Below are positions 31,399-42,741 of a DNA stretch of 64,000 nucleotides, piece after piece. The translations under genes were made by a program, and so were the position numbers. Under the pieces are notes generated by a model. The model worked only from the letters and a program-made list of their open reading frames with translations, was not told where the DNA came from and did not search any database. The DNA comes from Schizophyllum amplum (lineage: Eukaryota; Basidiomycota; Agaricomycetes; Agaricales; Schizophyllaceae), in NCBI GenBank assembly GCA_007026445.1, contig VDMD01000004.1, forward strand, positions 744,001 through 808,000. Reading direction: 5' to 3'. Each line of letters opens with the position of its first letter. Positions within the stretch are counted from its first letter, which is position 1.

Positions 31399-34132
31399 CT
31401 ATTCCAGACGCTGAACGTCGAACGCGTCGCTCATCCACCCACGCGTCTTGCCGTCCAGGTGCTGCCTCGCTTCTCTGCGCCGACGCGAATGTCGCATCTC
31501 TGCCCTAACCTCCCTCGCGCCACGGACAGCTTCATGCGTGTTCACGGCCGCGCTCCCAATAGCCGATCGCGCGTCCTGCGCTACTTCGCCCACGATCTCT
31601 CTCACGCCTCCCGTGTCTTCGTGTCCGTCGTGTGGGCCCCCCTTGTCCGGGAATAGCTGCGGCGCGCCTCCGACGGCGATGACCGTTTCGTCTCCTTCAT
31701 CATCGCTGTTCGCGCCGTTCGCCGGCTTCGTCACCGTCGTATGAATTACGCCAGCAACGGTGGCCTGCGTATGCGACTCCTCCACGACGTTCGGATCCGG
31801 AGGCGCGCTCTTGAGTATACCGGAGAAATGGTGCCAGAAAGCAGTCAGGTAATCCTGAGGAGAGGGCTCCGATGCTGCCTCGGCAGCGTCCTTGCGAGAG
31901 TCCGCAAGGAGCTTCGACACGGCCTCCAGCAGACTGCGAATTTGGCCTTCGAGTACGCTGGAGAGGACCAGAGAAAGCGTGGGGCCCGATAGCGGCTGCA
32001 GCAGCATCTTATTGAATAGCCAATGTTTGCTACGGTCAATTGTGAAGGCCAGGCCATCGATGCGGACGCGCACGTCTACAACATCGAATGCGCCGCCTGA
32101 TGCCCACTCGCCCGCCTCCGGCACGTCAAGGTCGACACCGACCTCCAATCCGCGGGTTTGCTGGCCGAAGGCGGATGGCGCACCGATGTCGACGCTGAGG
32201 AGGCCTTCGTCGTCGTATGGTAGCAGCCCTTTGTATTTCGCATAGTACCCAACGTCGTGAGCCGACAGTCGGATGCCGTCGACGTGCATGCGGGTCCTGG
32301 TGCGCGCCGTGATCACAGAGTCGCTTGACTCGTTCGCAAAGTCGACCGACAGCTCTGAAAGGTTCTGAATCCAGAAGTGATCCGGTGTCAAGGACGTCGT
32401 CGCCGTGAGTGGCGTCGATGTGAGTAGGAGGGAGTCGAGGGCAACGTCGACAACAGGGTCCTTGTACTCCACGCGAGGCATGATTGGTAAGGATCGAAGA
32501 GAACGTAGTACTCGCGGGACCACGTAGCCAAGGATATCCCGGACGGTTTCCTGTCGCCATCGACTCCGGGCGCCAGCAGTTTCCGAGCCCAACTGCCGAA
32601 AATCCGCGTTCAAAGTCTTTACAGATTGAACCAATCGCTTCGTCGACACATCGTCCTGGACGAGCCGAACGTATACGCTGCACTCGTCCACCAGGCGCCT
32701 CAGATCGGATATCCAGGGATCATCAGTATCCGTCTGGAAGAGTGCCAGGCTGTGGTCGTACAATGTCCCAAATGCCTGCATGCCGGCGCTCGAGTTTGCG
32801 TACGCTGGATCCTGGAGGGCCATGTCGCACCACCGTCCGACGGCAGCCAGGTGCGATCGGAGTCGGACGCTTGATTCGGCGGGGGAGAGCAAGGTGTCAT
32901 CAACCAGGGTGGTAAGAAGACGAAGCAAATTTGCCAAAGGATGCCCCGAAGCCAGGCGTTCCAAGAAAGTACGGACGTCCTTCAGCAGTTGCTTGATGTG
33001 CGGGGATAAGTGGAATAGACGATCCTGTGGCATATCTTCCGGAGACATGTGTGATATCGCGTCCACGGCCTTGCGAGTCATGGCCGTGTAATTACGGATG
33101 ATCTCGAGAAACGTCCGCAGTGCCTGCGTGTATCGCGGGTCCTTATGAGCGGCAACGAGTATCTACAATGTATCAGCAAAAAGCATACTACGCCTAGCAC
33201 CCATAAGAATCTCACCAGTTGCACTCGGTCGAATACTACGGTTCGAGCGTCGCGCATCGGTGCCAAGCCGTTGGAGTGCGTCCCACTGCCTTGCATTACA
33301 TCGCGAACATCTTCAACAATTTCTTTGGCCTTCCCTTTGAGGCTCTGCACAGACATGTCGGTGGTACGCGCTGCGCTCTCGACGTCTTCCGCGGCGACCT
33401 GCACTTCCAGCGCAACATCCGCAACCTCGCCAGCTGCGTGCGAGACATACTCCCTTGTGAAGTCGAGTAGATCGTTCAGGACGGCGCGGAAGGCGGATGA
33501 TGTTATAGTAAGACCGACAATGGTGCTGACTGCTCGAACGATGCTTGCAGCGTCTTCAGACATTTCTTCGGCAGAAGGTATGATTGCGGCTATAGATCCA
33601 TCAGCGGTGAAATCTTGCGTATATGGCTGGAAGACGTACGCACATCCCCGGCCGCAAGAAGACTGTTTTGAACATGAGCCAAGGCCACCGTGTCGACGTC
33701 AATAGGCGTGGAATGTATACTTCTATACTGAAAGATCATGTCCTGCAGTACGTTGTCACCTGGGATCCTGCTATGAGGTGGAGGTCCCAGAGAGAGCTGA
33801 TGAGACGCACTGTTCTTGTCTACTCCAAATTGTTGAAGTGCCTCCAGTACGTCCCGCGCATCCTGCACGACTTGTCGACCGCGCTGGCTGATTGGCCCGC
33901 TGCCCGGTACTGCGCCTTCTACATCAAGCAAACTGGAGTGTAGAGCGTTCCGTATGATGACATAGCACTGTTCTTGAGAGGGAAATTTGCCAGCCTGAAA
34001 AGCGCCCAGTGCGTCCGCGAGCCGCTCAATCTCTGACCGGGGCGGAGGAAGGGTTTTGTGGGACTTCTTCAGCAGCGGCTCGCGCTCTCCAGTCTTGTCT
34101 CTTCCGCTGCAGCAGGAGTAACATATTCCCAT
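31399..34132 (-). CDS. HAM1-like N-terminal domain protein, predicted dual-acylated
   Basis: Large fungal protein of the HAM1-like (Haml/DUF4449) family, whose core resembles BPI-type lipid-binding folds. The N-terminus MGICYSCCSGRDKTGE is a textbook acylation signal: Gly2 for N-myristoylation and Cys4, Cys7, Cys8 for palmitoylation, so membrane attachment is expected. Helical segments follow (EIERLADALGAFQAGKFPSQ; TREYVSHAAGEVADVALEVQ). The main exon starts around MTRKAVDAISHMSPEDMPQD and includes KQLLKDVRTFLERLASG, GYVVPRVLRSLRSLPIMPRV and VDVRVRIDGLAFTIDRSKHW with amphipathic strands. The C-terminal tail is acidic then basic (RHSRRRREARQHL). About 800 residues and few introns. The start is fixed by the lipidation motif. 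Lipid transfer or sensing is inference. Confidence 0.85.
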
Positions 34133-34366
34133 GATGATGTTGAGAGTAGGACGAGAAGAGAATATTCGGTTCCATCGCCATCGTCAAGGAGTCAGGACAA
34201 TGGCGTAGGCAGCAGGGCGACAATGCGCCTGCCGACGTCATGCATCAGGGCCAACGCGGCCACGTGATTCCGGAACGTTTTTTGCGGTCGTGACTCGTCG
34301 GCAGCTGCCGTCCCGCTGCTTGAACCGGAACCACCAACTCGAACTTGCACATGACCCGCTCGGACT
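34133..34366. promoter_or_regulatory. Divergent promoter, HAM1-like / PIF1
   Basis: 234 bp between divergent start codons at 34132 and 34367. No clear TATA box. Overlapping 5' UTRs are likely. Confidence 0.4.
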
Positions 34367-37039
34367 ATGCCCAAGGCGGCCACACAGAAGTATTATGCCG
34401 TATTGAACGGACGCCATGGACCCAAGATCTATGATACTATCGATGAGGTGCGTGTGAGCGTTCGGTGCGCCTTCGTAGCATCGTCCCCTGACTGATTGAC
34501 TCCCGCATCTAATCCAGTATCGAGCCGCTGTAAGCAGACGCGCTGATGATCCGATGACTTGACCTTGACCATGCCCGTTCAGCTCGACGGTCTCAGCGGC
34601 GCCGTTGGCCAGAAATTCTACTCTCGCGGGAAAGCGGAGGAATGGTTACAGTGTCCGAACTGCAGAACCAAGGCCAAGAAGAAGAGTAAGCTCTTTCGAA
34701 ATCCTTACTACTATATGACTAGACGTACTACAGAGAGCCGCCGCCGCTATCCCGACACACCTACGCTATGGACGGAGTTCGAGGACGACCCCCGTATAAT
34801 TGAATCAAAGGCCGACGCAATCGTGGAGGTCGCGAAAGTCGAGGCCTGCGTACAAACAGACGAGCCTGTTGAATATGATGCTCCGATACGTATACAGGGC
34901 TCACCACCACCTCTTCCTACGCCCGCCGGCAGCCCGAAGAGGGAGTACCCGTCGTGCGCAGCAACGGTGCCACCAGCTGAGCATGCGAGTGCCGGACCCG
35001 AGAGACAAGTGGCAGCAGTCGCCCCTGTTGTCACGAATGATGTACAACTTTCGCCGGAGCAGCTCATGGTGTTGGACCTGGTGAAGACAGGCAAGAACGT
35101 CTTTTTCACTGGTCCCGCAGGTGCGTGGCTTTTTGGTCGCTATCGTCGTCCGGCCGATCAAGTTCGACTGTTTCAGGGACCGGAAAGTCCGTTTTGTTGA
35201 GGGAGGTCATCAGGATTCTCAAGGGAATCAAAGGTCAAGACGCGGTGTTCATCACAGCCCCAACCGGTATGTTATTGTGACGAGACAAATCCGGATTTTA
35301 CTTGACTTTTTGACAGGAATCGCGTCTGTCAACGTGGGGGGTAGTACGATATACTCTTGGGCCGGTGTCGGTCTGGGCAATGAATCAGCGGAAAAGCTTG
35401 CGCAAAGAATATCTGCGTCGATTGTCCTCAAGGAGCGCTGGGTCAAATGCGCCACCCTCATCATCGACGAGAGTGAGTCCTGTGTTGCTCAAAACTCCGG
35501 ACACTAACGGCTACTTCGGCTACTTCAGTATCCATGCTTGACGGTCACTTGTTTGACAAACTTGTGCGTATTGCTATGCAGCGCGCCGTAAGATCCCGCT
35601 GACAAGACTGTCTACAGGAATACATCGGTCGCAAAGTGCGAAAGAATCCGAAGCCCTTCGGTGGCATACAGGTAATATATCGTGGCTCATCATTTGGTTC
35701 CAAATAAACTCACACCAGTCTGCCAGTTGGTCATATCCGGAGACTTCTTCCAACTTCCCCCAGTCCCCAACAAGAGTCACCAGTATTGCATGCCTCCCAT
35801 CTTTGCCTTTGATTCCAGGGCATGGGCTAAATGCATCGGCAAACCCGTTCTATTGAATAAGATATTCCGTCAGAAAGACAATGGTAAGTTCTCAAAGCTG
35901 CCATGCACTGTTTGACCATTGTATCTTGACCTCGAGGACAGAATTCATTGATATACTGTCCGCCATGCGATACGGCGAGCTCCAACAGAGGCATGTCAAC
36001 AGGCTGACGAGCCTCTCGCGGCCCGTCACATATCCTGACGGGATTGGGCCCACGTACATGTAGGCATCATATGTGCTTTAAGCTTCCTTTGCTCACCGGC
36101 CTGCCTGCAGCTTTCCGCTACGTGCCGAAGTCGAATCTTGTAACAACACGCGTCTTGCCGCCCTTCCCGGTGCTCTACAGACCTACAGGGCCGTGGACGC
36201 GGTAGGCTGGGACATCGCAAATCAACGGCTCACAGCATCCGAAGCGAAGCCCCTCCTGGATGGCCTCATCGCGCCGGCGGAGGTCTCGGTGAAGATCGGC
36301 GCTCAAGTCATGCTCATTCAAAACGTCGTTCAAGGCCAGCTCGTCAACGGTTCTCTCGGCCGCGTCGAGGACTTCTGCACTGTACACGAGGCCGTCGAGC
36401 GGCATATCAGCATCGCGGAAATCAAGATGATCAATGGGCGCCCCTACGGGGGAGTCGACGATGGAAAACCCCACATTCGACAGATGCCCATCGAGAATAT
36501 GCTTCCATTGAACGAGGAGGTATTCAGCAAGAAACAGCGTTTCCCGGTCGTGCACTTTGACAACGGGCTCGAGCTTCTGTGCGCGCCGTTGATGTTCACG
36601 GTTGAGGGTGCGCTGGGCAACGTTGAGGTCTCGCGAATGCAGGTGCCGCTTATCCTTGCGTGGGCGCTCTCGGTGCATAAATCACAGGGTCAGACTTTGT
36701 CGCGCGTCAAGGTCGACCTCGGCAACATTTTTGAGAAGGGGCAAGGTGCGTGTAGCAGCTGATCTGTTGCTCGATGAGGTGATTCTGACTGGAACCTCAT
36801 AGCCTACGTGGCCGTCTCTCGAGCAACTTCGATGGAGGGCCTTGAGATTGTGAATTTCCACCCATCCAAGTGCGTTAGGCTCATCTGACCGTTACCAACG
36901 CTGACATTCTTACAGAGTGCAGGCACATCCTCGTGTTAAGGCCTGGCAGGCAGAATGGGGTCCCCCGATCAAGAGGGAGCTCAGCATCGAAGAAGAGATG
37001 GATAACGAGGATGCTATCGCCAGCTACTACGCCGACTAA
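34367..37039 (+). CDS. PIF1-family DNA helicase with N-terminal RNase H1-type hybrid-binding domain
   Basis: 5'-3' DNA helicase. The first three exons encode KYYAVLNGRHGPKIYDTIDE, YRAA and LDGLSGAVGQKFYSRGKAEEW. This matches the small RNA/DNA hybrid-binding domain at the N-terminus of eukaryotic RNase H1: the YYAV-G-PGIY pattern, then G-x-A-x-x-K-F and EA-x-x-W/F. After a Cys pair (CPNC) and a disordered linker come the helicase motifs: Walker A GPAGTGKSVLLRE (Gly split by an intron), APTGIASVNVGG, Walker B LIIDEISMLDGHLFD, ISGDFFQLPPV, IFRQKD, LMIQNV-like VMLIQNVVQGQLVNGS, and motif VI LAWALSVHKSQGQTL with YVAVSRATSMEGL. It ends at 37039. About ten introns, no frame breaks. A function at R-loops or G-quadruplexes is inference from the fusion. 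Confidence 0.9.
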
Positions 37040-37353
37040 CGGCTCAGACGACCAGCTGGCCTCACTAAACTCCATCTCACCCTGCTCATATCTTCTGCGC
37101 CTTATAATGTACGTACATATAGCGCCCCAGTTAGCTACTCGGACATGTAATACTAGCACGGTACTGGAACACGATACGGAATTATGGATATACAAAGAAA
37201 CGATTCAGAAGGCAGATAGACAGAAGCGGCCCCGCTGAAAGTATTAGAGGAAGTAGCAATGTACAACAGACGGCGTGTTCAACGCAGAAACCGGGAAGTA
37301 CTCAAAGAATCAGGGAGGTATAACATGGAAGATGGGAACTATCATGTACATTG
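37040..37353. other. Convergent 3' intergenic region
   Basis: Between the stops of the PIF1 gene (+) and the Rgd1-like gene (-). A-rich stretches such as AAACGATTCAGAAGG suggest 3' UTR. No gene is seen. Confidence 0.55.
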
Positions 37354-40306
37354 TCATTGTCGTGAGTCGCAACAGTGCCGGTCCCCGTCGTGCAGAGACA
37401 CAGCGGAGCCGGACTGTGCCGTTGACGATGTCGGCGAAGGGGGCGTCGATGCCGTCGCACGAGGCGGCGCTGCTCCCGGCGGCAGCGGCGCAACGCCATG
37501 CGAGATGACCGGTGTCTGTTGCACTATGGGCGAAGGTGGCTGAGCCCCCGGTGGCAAGGGCGGCATTGGTTGTTGACCAGACGGCCTGCGCTGCGGTACG
37601 GGCGGAGGCGGCATCGCATCGAAGCGCTCTTTGGTAGGTGAGGTCTGGCCCCGAGACGACGGGTGAATACTGTTCGCAGGGCGAGCAGGCAGCCTTGGCG
37701 TGAAGTCTTGTCCATGCGTTGGCGATAGAGGTGGCACGCTCGCTACCTTCGTACTCTTCGAGCCATAGTACACCGGCTCTGGGTCCGTCGCCGGCGTCGG
37801 TGGCAGTTGCGGGGATTGTGGGTGGCTATCGGCATTACTGCCGGCTATGCTGGTGCCCGCGCTGCTGGTTATAATGCTGACGTCCTGCCCATCGAAGATC
37901 GTGGGTGCGTGTATGATCATGTCCTCCATAAGCGTATCCTTCAGAATATATCAGTGAAGTGAAGCGACCGGTTAGAACAATCAACAACTACTTACCTTCA
38001 TCGTCCCTACGGTCAAGAGATCGCGATCGCCCCCCTTTGGCAAATCATCCTCTCCGAAGATAACACCACCGAAAACAATCGCAAGGTTCTTGGGGTCCAT
38101 CTTATTCTTCTCGGAGTGCGATGCGACTCTGTGCAGGTGTTCGACAATGGCCTTCAAAGTTCCCTGATGTACCAATGGAAGTCGACGAATCTTCGCTTTC
38201 AAGAGCATGAAGTTGTTCGCCCGATGATCGTCTGCGCAAACCTCAGCACTGGGCAAAAGGTATGCAGACGCAAATGAGAGTCCGTACTCAAGTCTTCCGT
38301 GTGTTGAATGCGATCTTGCAGTTGGAATTTGAACACTGGGTCGGGAAGTTCGCGAAGGTATAACTAGTCCGGCAACGTTCAGAGACGTCAGTAGCCGCAA
38401 AGGAGCCCGGACGCACTTTGAGCAAAGACGCAATCACGTAGACATCGTCTCGTTGACTGTCGAACCGGAATGCCGCTTCATTCTTCTCGATCTCGTGTTG
38501 AAGCTGTTGGCACGTCAGTTGGTCTACTTTGCCACAAATGCTAGCAGACTGACGACAACAACATTCGAGTGGCGTCCAGATACCTAGAGAACAATGAGAC
38601 AAGAAAGCAATGATAATTGGGATATCCTACCCGATAGATGCCCTCTGCCTCCAGGCCTCGCTTGTCGATCTCCTTTACGCATAGTCGGACGATCTTTGGT
38701 ATCTCCCCTTCGCGCAGATTGTTTGTGGTCGCATAGTCTACCAGACTGATACCGAATATCAGATCGCTGCAAACACCCGCCACGCCGTGCTCGTAGAGGA
38801 CGCGTTCCGGCGTGGCCGAAGCCATAGCACGGGGTATAAAGCTCGTCATCCGCTGCACGTCCTTCTCTGGTAAGATCTTATCAACCATGGGCCGGGCATG
38901 CGAGGTGATTTGGGTTTCGGTCATTGTCGTAGCGCTGTATAAGGTTAGTTGTTGCTGACGTACATATCGGATTCGGGGCATACATCATGTTATCAGTGTA
39001 TCGGGCCAAGACCTCCTTGACTGTCGTGGACGTGTCGCCGACGAACATCTCTAGGCTCTGAGGACTGGCTTCAGGTACGATAAGTCAGCTTCGCAGTTGG
39101 ACCAACCTTGTAGGCACTTTCCAGCGTCTTCATCTTCCTAAGACGAAGAGTTTCCAACCAATGTACGCCTTTCCGATACTCCTGGTCTGTAGCACTAGCG
39201 TGAGCTATGGTGGCGAAATGGCTCAGGTGTGCGCACCTGCTTCGTCTGCCTCGCGCTTGAGGCGAACCACGCGCAGGGCATGATTCTCGCGTCCGCCCGT
39301 CTCTCTTACAGATGCGCTCTTGTCAAGAAGACCCATCAAGGTATTCAGCTGTCTCTTGCCCTGGTGCGCAAGATCCGAGAAGGCGGTGCCGGAGGAGGGC
39401 GAGCGGTTTCTACTGCCCTGGCCAAGCGATGTTCGCCGCTCCAGGGGGCGCAGCGGCTGCGGCGACGTCACCCGAACGCCAACAGCGGGGTTGGGCTTCG
39501 TGCCAGGAGGTGACCCGTACTGTCCATGCACTGGAGTGGGAGCGACGGGTCCCACTGATACGGCTTGCTTTAGCTCCTGCAAGGCGGTGAGAAAGCCCTT
39601 CGGAAGACATTGTGGACGAGACGCGCCTCAGCATCTGCAAACTTCTTGTGATATCGATTCCTGAGCTTGGGTAGTGTGCCCTCGGCGTACTCAGTGTATG
39701 CGTTGTTGGAATCTTTCAGATCCTCTTTGATGCGCTTGCGTGTTCGCTCCTGGGTCTCCTGCCAGCTTATGAGCGTCGGAGATTGCAGTGAGACGAAGGA
39801 ACGCACCCTGAGCGTAACAAGGGGTCCAAGAACGTCCTGAGTCAGTGTGTTGATAAACGCTATCCGGGCTTGGGTCTCTGGCACCGGGAAATCAGAAAGG
39901 ATTGAGATGTAGGTGGACGCGATCGCGCACCTCGTTCGACATTGTCGCGGATCTCGCCCCATGCAGAGCGTGTGGAGGTCAGCTCTCCGCGATCGTCGAG
40001 GTATGTGTCAATTGACTTGATGTCGCGGTGTAGCTTCTGAAGCTGCTGGCAACTGCGCACGCGTCCCGCTCAGGATAAGGGCAAGAGGATGAGGATACCT
40101 AGCTCACTAGCTCTCCTCGATGCGCTTTCTGGAGCGTGATTCAGCGCTGGTCATCTGGCGCCTGTGGGGCGCACATACCGCTCGGTGAAGAAGCTGAGGT
40201 AGGAGGTGGTGAGGATGCGCAGATGGAAGTCGAACTGGGGGACTGGGCCGACTGCCGTGCGCGATGCGTCCGACAGCGATGGGCGCGACGATGCCGGCGT
40301 ATCCAT
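37354..40306 (-). CDS. F-BAR and RhoGAP domain protein, Rgd1-like
   Basis: Membrane-binding GTPase-activating protein for Rho-type GTPases. The N-terminal F-BAR starts FDFHLRILTTSYLSFFTER-KRIEESY, where two clean introns flank the KRIEES exon. It continues with CQQLQKLHRDIKSIDTYLD, FVPETQARIAFINTL-like helices and LPKLRNRYHKKFADAEARL. The middle holds a Ser/Pro-rich linker. The RhoGAP domain has VYGVSLVDYATTNN-like FGISLVDYATT, the arginine-finger segment GLEAEGIYRV(SG), FRFDSQRDDVYVIASLLKLYLRELPD-like strands, and KNKMDPKNLAIVFGG. The C-terminus is Pro-rich (PPPPVPQRRPSG; PPLPPGA), suitable for SH3 partners, and stops at 37354. About 12 introns. In yeast Rgd1 acts on Rho3/Rho4 in polarity and stress signalling; the same role here is inference. 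Confidence 0.88.
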
Positions 40307-40705
40307 TGTTCTCTGCTCGACAGTCACGGTAACGAACGCGCGGGGCGCGACGCGGCGATGCACAGCAAGCGCTGCCATCAGTGGCATCACCGGTGACCTT
40401 GCACGCACGTGATTCAATGTTGTTGAACTTCCGACTCCAAGTCAGTCTTCCGCCGACACGTCTCCGTCATCTGAGGTTCGAGTGATCCAGCCATCTCAAA
40501 GCCAAACATCAACATCCTTCAAGTCGTAAGTACATGGATTTGCATCTCCGCCATAAAGCAAAATGGCAAAAGCAAGTAATAGTGAGCGCTACATAGTGAG
40601 CATCAATAATATCCATACAGATTCGTCCCGTCATACGGTCATTCCAATCGTCATCATCTTCCCCTCCCCCTTTGAAGCAAGCAGCAATGGATATAGATGA
40701 TGTTG
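40307..40705. other. 399-bp intergenic region
   Basis: 5' flank of the Rgd1-like gene and 3' flank of the coiled-coil gene. A GGTTCGAGTG at 40475-40484 resembles a tRNA B box but has no cloverleaf partner. Nothing else is seen. Confidence 0.5.
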
Positions 40706-42741
40706 TTAGTCGTCCCCAATATGCAGGGCGGCCATCTGCTCCGCCGCTGCGAGCGCCGCGGCTGCAACCTCGGCCTCCTCTTCCGCTGTCTCGCTTTCCA
40801 CAACTTCAACGTGTTCACCTGCCGGTTCCGCTTCCTCTGGGACGAGTTCTGGCTCCTCGACTTCAACCTGGGCTACAGCACGTGGGATGTCAGCACCTGC
40901 GGATGATCATGCAACAGAAATGAAGAAGCGTTGGGGCATATTCGGAAAAAAGGGTACGTTGGGTTGAGGCGATGGATTCGGAGGCGAAGGTAGAAGCAAC
41001 AGGAATCCGCCTGACCGATGATAAAAAAGTAGTACATTGGCCTGTGGAGAGCAGGGTATACATAGATAGAAAGCATCGATGATAGATAGGAAGAGCAGCG
41101 ACAACCGAATGCAGGAAGAAACGCGAGAGCAAGAATAGACAGGCCACACCCAGCGGGCCGTGAAGAGGGTAGGCAACCGCGTTACTCACGCGACGTCGCC
41201 TCAAAGGCATCGAAAGAGCTCTGGAGCGAGGACAGCTGCTTCTTGATAGCACTGTCGAGCTCCTGCAGGTGGTCCGTCTCGCTGCTCAGCCGCGAGAGCG
41301 TCGAGTACACCTGGTCATGAAGCGTGCGCAGCGCGTTCATCTGCTCGAGGTACACCACGCGGACTTCGGCCCAGTCGCGTCCTGCAGTGGGAGGCAGGGG
41401 TGAGCTCAGGTCAAAATGAAGGTATGGTGGCTGAGCGGGCGGGCGCGGAGAAGGGGAGGGAGCCGTGCCTGCCTCGCGAGAGCGCGGTTGAGAGAGACAC
41501 CGGTGACGCGCGGCTGGGCATCTTGGGCGGGAGCCTCGCGCGTCGGCTTCGCACGCGGGCTCGGGGGCACCTTGCTCGGCCGGCCACGCGGGCTGGCGCG
41601 CGGACTTCGACTCCCGCGACGGGGTCTGGAGGAACGCCTACCTGACGCGTGTGCTTCCCGCGCCTTCTCCAAATAATCCGAGAGTTCACACTCGTCGTTA
41701 TCTAGGGCCCACGAGACGGTCTTGAACTCCGCATTTTGCCGCTTGAATGAGCTTCGACGATGCAGTTGGCGCTGAGGCGGGCTCGGTTCTACCAAGATAC
41801 GTCAGGGGGACCTGCGTCTTGCGCCCAGAGTTTGCGTACCAGGTTCGCGCTCACGCGGCTCTTCAATCTCCTCTGCCGGGGCGTCGGCACTACCAGAGGT
41901 TGTACGGAAGGGGTGCGGAAGAGGGGGTGGGCTGAAGGCGCGTGCGCGGTCGAGGCCGTCCAGAGGAGATAGTATGGCTTCCATTGCCTCTTCTCGAGGA
42001 GGCCGTTGTGCATATTGCACATCTGTCACTATTTCGCGTACGTGTGCGCGAGACGAAGGTCGCGGTGGCAAATCGTGCACGATTTCTGGTTCTGGTATGC
42101 GCACGCCGGCCCGTGAAGCCGGGCGATGAGGGTTTTCGTCGGTGTGCACGGCGACAATGCGCGAGCAGTGCTCGCAGCAGAACGAGTTACGCCTCTTGAT
42201 TGTCTGCGAGACGCGACGGGTCACGGGAGGAGGGAGCTTGGATCTGGATCGCGAGCGAGGGCGCGCGGCGCCCTGGCGGTGCAGCCATTTCTCCATCTCC
42301 TTCAGCCTGAAGTCGGAGGGGGCTATAACGGTTTGGAAGGTGAATGCTTCCCCCCGTCCAATGCGCTTCGGGGGAGGTGTCGGTGAGAGCTTCTGCGCCT
42401 TGCGTACCATACGATCCTTAAGGTGGCGGATCTCGAGGATGAGCTCCCAGGATACAGAGGGCGCTTTGGCTAGCTCGACCTCTTCCGCTTTGAGCAGTTC
42501 TGCATACAGCGAAGCAGTACGCGGGGGGAGCAGCACCTGCTGGCTTTTAGGACGCAACCCACGGTGGAGGAAAAATACGCACCTTCAGCTGGTTTAGGGT
42601 ATCTGTCGTCTGGATGTACCGCCATCCCCGCGCCGTTCGCCCATCATACGGCTCCAGCTGACCACGCACAGGACTCGGACGCAGGTATTCTAGCGAGGGT
42701 ACATGGCGGGCTTGCTTCGACGAGGAGAGCTGCCGTTGCAT
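40706..42741 (-). CDS. Unrecognised coiled-coil protein with acidic tail
   Basis: No family recognised. Start MQRQLSSSKQARHV at 42741; one intron later VLLPPRTASLYAELLKAEEV begins a helical, charged region (LILEIRHLKDRMVRKAQK; FRLKEMEKWLHRQG). A Ser/Arg/Pro-rich segment and a Cys cluster (NSFCCEHCSR) follow, then, after a 51-nt in-frame intron, FKTVSWALDNDECELSDYLE. The next exon VVYLEQMNALRTLHDQVYS and HLQELDSAIKKQLSSLQSSF is a clear coiled coil. A 290-nt intron (donor GTGAGT just after EATS) leads to a final exon with a Glu/Ala-rich tail (VEVEEPELVPEEAE) ending HIGDD at 40706. Inside, two phase-compatible donors at about 41641 and 41499 compete for one acceptor, so an Arg/Ser/Pro-rich segment of about 48 residues may be optional. 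A scaffold or cytoskeletal role is a guess. Confidence 0.65.

Noticed and set aside
34367..34640. Idea that the viroplasmin-like domain marks an integrated viral gene
   Set aside because: The same fold is the normal N-terminal domain of cellular RNase H1, and it is spliced in frame to a cellular PIF1 helicase with no other viral genes nearby.
40475..40484. GGTTCGAGTG, second B-box-like string
   Set aside because: Final C of the B box is missing and no acceptor stem pairs around it.
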